From NCBI GenBank assembly GCA_028709105.1, contig JAQVYD010000036.1:1-10739 (forward strand): DNA of 10,739 bases. Direction: 5' to 3'. Below, in pieces: positions 6,315 to 10,739 of the stretch. The position numbers were made by a program, and so were the translations under genes. The stretch's first letter is position 1. Every line of letters starts with the position of its first letter. The notes under the pieces are model-generated. The model saw only the letters and a program-made list of their open reading frames with translations. It did not search any database and was not told the origin of the DNA. Origin of the DNA: Clostridia bacterium (GTDB lineage Bacteria > Bacillota > Peptococcia > DRI-13 > DTU073).

Positions 6315-7127
6315 ATGAACGACTGCTGGGAGCAAATTATTGATCACCCTTTAGGGAAAAGAGGTCTTAAGCCTAGGGAAAAAGGACTAACCATGGTTAT
6401 TGATAAAGGACTAGGACTCCGGGAATTACGCGATCTTTTAGAAATAGCCGGCAGTTACCTTGATTTGCTCAAGTTAGGCTTCGGGACTTCCCTTCTTTAC
6501 AAAGAAAAACTTGTCAAAATGAAAATAGAACTCTGCCAAGAATATCAAATTAAAATTTACCCGGGTGGAACCTTAATGGAAATTGCTATGTTCCAAGGAC
6601 GTTATGAAGCTTATTTAGAACAAGCTGGGAAGCTAGGTTTTAAAATAATAGAAATCTCCGACGGAACAATCCCCTTAAATGCCGAAAAACGCGAAGATTG
6701 TATTAAACAAGCCGTCAGGGCAGGCTTTACTGTGCTCACAGAATTGGGCAAAAAAAATCCTAAAGCAGTACTTTCTCCAAAACAGCTCTGGATACAAGGG
6801 CAAAAGGACTTAGCTAATGGGGCTTGGAAAACAATTATCGAAGCACGGGAAAGTGGGAAAGGAATTGGTATTTATAACCCCAAGGGAGAAATAGAAGAAG
6901 CAAAATTAATGGCTTTACTGGAAAATTGTGAGGACCACAATAAAATCATCTGGGAAGCGCCTCTAAAAAATCAGCAGATTAACTTAATTAAAAGGTTGGG
7001 TTCTGCAGTCAATCTGGGCAACATTCAGCCTCAAGACCTGCTAGCTTTAGAAGCCTTAAGAACCGGGCTCAGAGCAGATACCCTCCCCTCAGCCTATACT
7101 CTTACTAACAAAACTTACCATTCGTAA
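6315..7127 (+). CDS. comA: Phosphosulfolactate synthase (ComA / YitD family)
   Basis: This 270-residue TIM-barrel enzyme is expected to add sulfite to phosphoenolpyruvate, giving (R)-2-phospho-3-sulfolactate. Family motifs are clear: PREKGLTMVIDKGLG (20-34, with the conserved Lys), LDLLKLGFGTSLLY (49-62), IYPGGTLMEIA (81-91), GFKIIEISDGTI (108-119), VLTELGKK (140-147), IIWEAP (213-218) and the C-terminal VNLGNIQPQDLLALEALRTG. Length matches the family (250-290). ATG 6315 has AAAGGAG 13 nt upstream, a longish spacer, but no better in-frame start exists. In methanogens this step leads to coenzyme M; in spore-forming Bacillus the YitC/YitD pair is associated with 3-sulfolactate. comB follows 22 bp downstream. 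The rest of coenzyme M synthesis (comC/D/E) is not visible in the window, so sulfolactate is the likelier end product. Confidence 0.93.
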   Translation: MNDCWEQIIDHPLGKRGLKPREKGLTMVIDKGLGLRELRDLLEIAGSYLDLLKLGFGTSLLYKEKLVKMKIELCQEYQIKIYPGGTLMEIAMFQGRYEAYLEQAGKLGFKIIEISDGTIPLNAEKREDCIKQAVRAGFTVLTELGKKNPKAVLSPKQLWIQGQKDLANGAWKTIIEARESGKGIGIYNPKGEIEEAKLMALLENCEDHNKIIWEAPLKNQQINLIKRLGSAVNLGNIQPQDLLALEALRTGLRADTLPSAYTLTNKTYHS

Positions 7128-7149
7128 TTTTTACAGAGGAGGTTTAAAT

Positions 7150-7872
7150 ATGAATATTGATCTCTGTTTTACTGCTCAAAAACTCACTTCCCCCTTGGTT
7201 TATGGTAAAACCGCTATTATCCTTGATATTTTCCGGACCTCCTCTACTATTATTACCGCCTTATACCAAGGAGCAGCTAAAATTCTCCCTGCTTTTACTC
7301 CGCAAAAGGCCTTACAATTAAAAAAACAACACCCCGCCTCCCTCCTAGGAGGAGAAACGAACTGTCTAAAAACAGACGGTTTTGACCTAGGTAATTCCCC
7401 TCTAGAATATGCCCCGGAAATAATCAAAAACCAAACAATTATTCTTTCTACCACCAACGGCACTACAACTATTCAGCAAGCCAAAGATGCCGCCAAGATT
7501 TATATCGGTTCTTTTCTTAATGCCCCTGCTCTTGTCCAAAAGCTTCAAGAAAATAAAAATGACCTCCTCTTAGCCTGTGCAGGCACCCAGGGGGAATATT
7601 CCTTAGAAGATGTTTGCTGTGCAGGGTATTTCCTCCACCTCTTGAAAAACACCGTCAACCCACTCCTTAATGACAAAGCTTTAAGCGCCCTCGCTTTATA
7701 TCATAACTTCCAAAAGAACCTCCCCTATTATTTAAGCAGATCCCAAAATGGGCGAACCTTATTAGCCAAAGGTTACTGGCGCGATATTGAATACTGTTGT
7801 TTACAAAACTTTTTACCCACCATCCCCTTATATTGCGATTCAACCATCATTGATATAAGTACCTCTAAATAA
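7150..7872 (+). CDS. comB: 2-phosphosulfolactate phosphatase (ComB / YitC family)
   Basis: This 240-residue Mg-dependent acid phosphatase is expected to hydrolyse 2-phosphosulfolactate to 3-sulfolactate. Family signatures: ILDIFRTSSTIITAL (24-38, corresponding to the DVFRATSTI block), LLGGETN (65-71), GFDLGNSPLEY (77-87), ILSTTNGTT (98-106) and LACAGTQGEYSLEDVCCAG (141-159). Length agrees with the usual 225-245. ATG 7150 has AGAGGAGG 7 nt upstream. It forms the second half of the comA-comB pair; the adjacency of synthase and phosphatase mirrors B. subtilis yitC/yitD, though the order may differ. The downstream ABC ATPase starts 32 bp later with no terminator between, so transcription is likely continuous. 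Confidence 0.93.
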   Translation: MNIDLCFTAQKLTSPLVYGKTAIILDIFRTSSTIITALYQGAAKILPAFTPQKALQLKKQHPASLLGGETNCLKTDGFDLGNSPLEYAPEIIKNQTIILSTTNGTTTIQQAKDAAKIYIGSFLNAPALVQKLQENKNDLLLACAGTQGEYSLEDVCCAGYFLHLLKNTVNPLLNDKALSALALYHNFQKNLPYYLSRSQNGRTLLAKGYWRDIEYCCLQNFLPTIPLYCDSTIIDISTSK

Positions 7873-7904
7873 TAAAAAAAGAAGTAAGTGAAAGGAGCAA
7901 GCCC

Positions 7905-8684
7905 ATGATTAAAGAGATCACCATCTTACCGGGCAAAGATAAAAACGAAAATAAGGAAATTTTTGACCAAATAACCCTGAAAGCCGGAGAAACCATCTCT
8001 ATTGTCGGACCTACAGGAAGCGGGAAAACAGCCTTCATCACCGATATTGAACTACTGGCTCAGGGAGACACTTCCACAGGACGCTACATCCTCATTAACG
8101 GGGAAAGCCCTACAGATGAAAGAAGATATGACCCCGCTCAAAAACCAATTGCCATGATTACCCAGAACACCAAATGCTTTGCCGATTTAAGTGTAGAGGA
8201 GTTTTTTAATATTCATGCCCGTGCTCGTAAAATAAATAAAAAACAAATTGTGACAGATACCCTAGAACTAGCGAATAAATTTACCGGAGAAAAAATCAAA
8301 CCACATCATAAAGTTACCATACTTTCGGGAGGACAAACGAGATCACTCTTAATTGCCGATGCTTTGCTCATTGGGGCTGCTCCTATTATCCTCCTTGATG
8401 AAATAGAGAATGCGGGTATCTTTAAACAAGAGGTTATCGAAATTATCAGAAGCACCTCCAAAATTATTATTTTTGTTACCCATGATCCCGTCATCGCTCT
8501 GCTTACTAAAAAACGCTTAATCATGGGGAATGGCGCTGTCAAAAAAATCCTTTGTCAAAATGAAGCAGAATCAGGTGCAGCTCAAAACCTGCTCAAATTT
8601 GATCAAAAAATGGGTGTCATTCGGGAAAACCTTAGAGCTGGTTATGAAATAACCCAAGAACTAGTTAGTGCCAACTTTGCTTAA
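7905..8684 (+). CDS. Stand-alone ABC-type ATPase (soluble, no permease partner)
   Basis: This 259-residue protein has a complete ABC ATPase domain: Walker A GPTGSGKT (35-42), Q-loop Gln87 (MITQNTK), signature LSGGQ (140-144), Walker B IILLDE (161-166, catalytic Glu166) and switch His193 (VTHD). No transmembrane segment is present and no permease or solute-binding gene lies nearby. The N-terminus is unusual for a transporter ATPase in having a highly charged loop (KDKNENKEIF). A helical extension of about 45 residues follows the last conserved block (about 215-259), ending ITQELVSANFA. AAAGGAG precedes the ATG by 7 nt. It is co-directional and closely spaced with a HypB-like GTPase gene and an Fe-S protein gene, suggesting an ATP-driven role in a soluble or metallocofactor assembly process. 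Substrate unknown; a transporter with a permease encoded elsewhere is possible. Confidence 0.9.
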   Translation: MIKEITILPGKDKNENKEIFDQITLKAGETISIVGPTGSGKTAFITDIELLAQGDTSTGRYILINGESPTDERRYDPAQKPIAMITQNTKCFADLSVEEFFNIHARARKINKKQIVTDTLELANKFTGEKIKPHHKVTILSGGQTRSLLIADALLIGAAPIILLDEIENAGIFKQEVIEIIRSTSKIIIFVTHDPVIALLTKKRLIMGNGAVKKILCQNEAESGAAQNLLKFDQKMGVIRENLRAGYEITQELVSANFA

Positions 8685-8716
8685 AAAAGCAAAACCAAAT
8701 AAGGTGGTGTTCATTT

Positions 8717-9427
8717 TTGAAACTTTTAGTAATCGCCGGGCCCCCCTCTGTAGGTAAAACCTCTTTAACCAAACAAATCATCAAAAGATTCCAAAAAGAG
8801 ATAAAAATCGCCTACTTAAAAATAGATGTAGTCAAAGCCTTCGAAGATATAGAACTACGTAAAGAATTTCACATTCTCACTAAAAAAGTATACTCAGGTG
8901 ACCTTTGCCCCGACCATGCCGGAGTGATGATTATGGGTGATGCTATCGAATGGGCGGAAAGTAATAATACCGACCTCTTTATTATCGAAAGTGCCGGGCT
9001 TTGTCTCCGCTGTTCCCCTTACCTTAACCAAGGCTTAGGGCTCATCGTCTTAAGCTCTATCGCGGGTATTCACGCCCCGGAAAAAATGGGAGCAATGGTC
9101 TCCTTAGCGGATATCGCCGTTGTTACTAAGATTGACTTGATTAGTCAAGCAGAACGAGAAGTACTCATCCAAAAAATAAAAGAAGTTCATCAAAATATTA
9201 TTCTTTTAGAAACCAATGCTTTACAAGGTACATCACTACAGCGTCTCTATGACCTTATTGAAAAGTCAGCACCTATTAATAAAGAAACCCTCCTCCTTAA
9301 AGGCAGTCCCCCTCTAGGTACCTGCACTATCTGTGTAGGGAAAAAAGAAATTGGCTGGAAACATCATTTTGGCGTAGTCAAAAAATTAGATGGCCTTGCT
9401 GCCGATTACTTATATCGGGGGGAATAG
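8717..9427 (+). CDS. HypB/CobW-like (G3E) P-loop GTPase with Cys motifs
   Basis: This 236-residue SIMIBI-class GTPase resembles HypB/UreG/CobW metal-insertion factors. It shows Walker A GPPSVGKT (8-15), a switch region ending FIIESAGLC (88-96; ESAG as Walker B/G3-like), and base-specificity motif TKID (127-130). Three candidate metal or Fe-S binding Cys sites are present: GDLCPDH (Cys64), CLRC (96 and 99) and a C-terminal CTIC (203 and 206) near a WKHHFG His pair. Family members deliver Ni, Co or other metals, or gate cofactor delivery, using GTP hydrolysis. The N-terminal His/Cys-rich extension of classic HypB is absent. The start is TTG 8717 with AAGGTGG 9 nt upstream; no ATG lies close by. 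It is 32 bp after the ABC ATPase gene and 3 bp before the Fe-S protein gene. It is not identifiable as true HypB or UreG because no hydrogenase or urease gene is visible. Confidence 0.9.
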   Translation: MKLLVIAGPPSVGKTSLTKQIIKRFQKEIKIAYLKIDVVKAFEDIELRKEFHILTKKVYSGDLCPDHAGVMIMGDAIEWAESNNTDLFIIESAGLCLRCSPYLNQGLGLIVLSSIAGIHAPEKMGAMVSLADIAVVTKIDLISQAEREVLIQKIKEVHQNIILLETNALQGTSLQRLYDLIEKSAPINKETLLLKGSPPLGTCTICVGKKEIGWKHHFGVVKKLDGLAADYLYRGE

Positions 9428-9430
9428 CTG

Positions 9431-10099
9431 ATGTGTTCAACAAAACATTGGTTGCCACCAGGTAAAAATTGCGGACAGTGTGGTGCGGAAAACTGTAAAA
9501 GCTTTCTCCGCCTTCTGCATAGTGGAGAAAAAAATTATCAGGATTGTCCTTATTTTCAGGAAAAAATCAAGCAAGACAGCCAAAAAGACCTTGAAGAACT
9601 GCAAGAGGCACTTTATGCCCCCTTTGATCTTTTAGGTAACCCTTATGATTTTATCCTTAAACCTCTGCCGGGAGAAATCTCGGCACGAAAAATTGTCCTC
9701 CCCTTCCGTAGTGACCTTGTCGAAAAAATGAAGATCACCAAAGGTGACTATGTCCTCGGTCGTCCCATGGGAGCAGGCTGTCCCATCCCCCATGTCCTTA
9801 AAGTAATTAAAGCCGAACCTATCACGGGGCTCCTTTATACTTGGGTCGTGGGTCCGCAATACTCTCGTGAACAACAAATTAAAGATGTCGTGGCTTATCA
9901 CATGATTGGTTTTGAAGGGATCGCCTCCTCTATCCAAAAAGAACCCATCTTCGGCTGTCGTATGACTTTCCTCCCCGGGTTTTGCATGATGAACCTTAAC
10001 CATACAGGGCTCGTTAATATGGTTTTGGAGAAAAAATCTGGTTTGCATGTCCGCCTTGAAGATATCCATATCCTGGCGGAAAAAAGTCCTTCTGCGTGA
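9431..10099 (+). CDS. Uncharacterised Fe-S protein with N-terminal CFeSP/ACS-gamma-type 4-Cys domain
   Basis: This 222-residue protein has an N-terminal [4Fe-4S] motif, C14-x2-C17-x4-C22-x16-C39 (NCGQCGAENC, then DCPYF), as in the domain (PF04060 type) of the corrinoid Fe-S protein large subunit and related redox proteins. A charged helix (about 41-62) follows. The remaining ~155 residues are a conserved-looking globular domain of unknown function with GDYVLGRPMGAGCPIPHVL (105-123), LLYTWVVGPQYSREQ (124-138) and MTFLPGFCMMNLNHTGLVN (178-196). Cys117, Cys176 and Cys185 are additional possible ligands. No membrane segment is visible. ATG 9431 is 3 bp after the GTPase stop (TAG), with a GGGGGGAA purine run as ribosome site, so the two genes are almost certainly co-translated. 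I know of no confident functional name. With the GTPase and ABC ATPase it may receive or deliver a metal centre. Confidence 0.9.
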   Translation: MCSTKHWLPPGKNCGQCGAENCKSFLRLLHSGEKNYQDCPYFQEKIKQDSQKDLEELQEALYAPFDLLGNPYDFILKPLPGEISARKIVLPFRSDLVEKMKITKGDYVLGRPMGAGCPIPHVLKVIKAEPITGLLYTWVVGPQYSREQQIKDVVAYHMIGFEGIASSIQKEPIFGCRMTFLPGFCMMNLNHTGLVNMVLEKKSGLHVRLEDIHILAEKSPSA

Positions 10100-10129
10100 T
10101 GTTGTCTCACTTTGTACTATAAAACACTA

Positions 10130-10156
10130 ATGGCGCGGAAATAAAAACCGCGCCAT
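10130..10156 (+). terminator. GC-rich hairpin, probable terminator of the comA-to-FeS operon
   Basis: ATGGCGCGG (10130-10138) pairs perfectly with CCGCGCCAT (10148-10156) across a 9-nt A-rich loop (AAATAAAAA). It lies 30 bp after the Fe-S protein stop. No clear T tract follows on the plus strand (CTGCTTAAAC), so termination efficiency is uncertain. Confidence 0.55.
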
Positions 10157-10171
10157 CTGCTTAAACTAAAA

Positions 10172-10202
10172 TTGATTATATTTATCTTCCCTATGGTAAA
10201 AT
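10172..10202 (+). promoter_or_regulatory. Possible vegetative promoter for the rhomboid gene
   Basis: TTGATT (10172-10177) and an extended -10 TGGTAAAAT (TG at 10194-10195, hexamer 10197-10202) are separated by 19 nt. The extended TG helps compensate for the long spacer. The predicted start near 10209 would leave a very short leader to ATG 10220. Weak support. Confidence 0.3.
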
Positions 10203-10219
10203 AAACAAGAGGTGAAATC

Positions 10220-10739
10220 ATGATTCCTTTACGCGACAGTACACGTTCTCGAAGTTTCCCGTTAGTAACAGTTATTTTAATTGCTCTCAATCTTTATATA
10301 TATCTGCAACAAGCCAGCAGTTCACCCTGGCAAATGGAGAGATTAATCCTTGAGTATGGCTTTACCCCAGCCTTACTCACCGAACGGGTACAAGCCCTCT
10401 CTTTCTTCGGATTTTTCTATCCGCCTCTCCTTACTGCTACCTTTTTACATGGAAGTTGGTTCCATGTCCTTTCTAATATGCTTTACTTATGGATTTTCGG
10501 TGACAATATCGAAGATAAACTAGGTCATCTTCGTTTTCTCTTTTTTTACCTCTTGACAGGCATTGCTGCTAACTTAGTTTATTATGTGACTGCAGTTAAT
10601 TCACCTATACCTCTTGTCGGAGCTAGTGGGGCTATTGCCGGTGTCTTAGGAGCTTATTTCCTTACCTTTCCTAAAGCAAAAATTACCACCCTTTTTTTTG
10701 TGTTCTTCTTTGTTTTCTTGCGGCAAATTCCTGCCATTT
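10220..10739 (+). CDS. Rhomboid family intramembrane serine protease (3' end cut by window)
   Basis: 173 codons are visible and the gene continues past the window. The N-terminus is MIPLRDSTRSR, a short cytosolic leader typical of small bacterial rhomboids (the PLRD start is common), then a first membrane helix (about 13-30). Key family residues are HGSWFHVLSNMLYLWIFGD (77-95, with the HxxxxHxxxN pattern: His77, His82, Asn86) and GASGAIAGVLGAY (134-146), with Ser136 the expected nucleophile. The catalytic His in the later helix lies beyond the window, so activity cannot be confirmed. Rhomboids cleave membrane proteins within their helices; the substrate here is unknown. ATG 10220 is preceded by AGAGGTGA at about 5 nt. 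It begins after the hairpin at 10130-10156 and is likely its own unit, unrelated to the preceding operon. Confidence 0.95.
   Translation, partial: MIPLRDSTRSRSFPLVTVILIALNLYIYLQQASSSPWQMERLILEYGFTPALLTERVQALSFFGFFYPPLLTATFLHGSWFHVLSNMLYLWIFGDNIEDKLGHLRFLFFYLLTGIAANLVYYVTAVNSPIPLVGASGAIAGVLGAYFLTFPKAKITTLFFVFFFVFLRQIPAI

Noticed and set aside
6315..7872. Full coenzyme M biosynthesis locus
   Set aside because: Only the first and second steps (comA, comB) are present. No sulfolactate dehydrogenase or sulfopyruvate decarboxylase is visible, so sulfolactate is the safer product.
7905..10099. Hydrogenase or urease maturation cluster based on the HypB/UreG-like GTPase
   Set aside because: No hypA, hypC-F, ureE/F or enzyme structural genes are nearby, and the GTPase lacks the His-rich N-terminal segment of typical HypB.
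9632..10110. Minus-strand ORFs overlapping the Fe-S protein gene
   Set aside because: They lie in antisense to a gene with clear Cys motifs and upstream coupling; their translations have no recognisable domain.
1..10739. CRISPR arrays, tRNA/rRNA genes, insertion sequences, phage genes
   Set aside because: No regularly spaced repeats, cloverleaf-like sequences, transposase or phage structural ORFs were seen on either strand.

Overview
The window looks like a chromosomal segment of a low-to-moderate GC, endospore-forming Firmicute, most likely of the Clostridia (Peptococcaceae-like). The evidence is a complete gerA-type germinant receptor operon, strong AGGAGG-type ribosome binding sites, frequent TTG/GTG starts, spore-type LysM architecture and promoter-like motifs matching late sporulation sigma factors. 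The genus cannot be fixed from the sequence alone.

Left part (minus strand, 5545 down to 1). A germinant receptor operon reads gerAA (TTG start, with a long Lys/Glu-rich N-terminal extension), gerAB (GTG start, 4-bp overlap) and gerAC (11-bp overlap). It is followed 14 bp later by a 57-codon gene with a TTG start, encoding a two-helix membrane protein that resembles the small 'D' subunits of Bacillus receptors. Downstream on the same strand, with its own sigma-K-like promoter, lies a gene cut by the window edge. It encodes an N-terminal LysM domain, two Cys-flanked peptidoglycan-binding repeats and a BsuPI-like (intracellular proteinase inhibitor) domain, with no signal peptide.

Middle (5546-6314). 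A divergent intergenic region carries a sigma-G-like promoter reading left into gerAA. Interleaved with it is a sigma-K-consensus promoter reading right into a 132-residue, mostly helical protein of unknown function, possibly a ferritin-like or spore-coat-associated bundle. A perfect 24-bp-stem hairpin follows.

Right part (plus strand, 6315-10099). A five-gene co-directional run begins with comA and comB, phosphosulfolactate synthase and phosphatase. In spore formers these are expected to give the spore solute 3-sulfolactate; in methanogens they are the first steps to coenzyme M. The run continues with three uncharacterised genes: a soluble ABC ATPase without a permease, a HypB/CobW-like G3E GTPase with several Cys motifs, and a protein with an N-terminal C-x2-C-x4-C-x16-C Fe-S domain. 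The triad looks like an ATP/GTP-dependent metallocofactor or Fe-S assembly module. Its association with comAB is the most novel feature here. A GC-rich hairpin closes the run, and a rhomboid protease gene (cut by the right edge) follows.

Together, the window is dominated by late-sporulation and spore-germination functions, with a possibly undescribed redox or metal-cofactor module attached to sulfolactate synthesis. Nothing suggests phage, insertion sequences, CRISPR, tRNA or rRNA.
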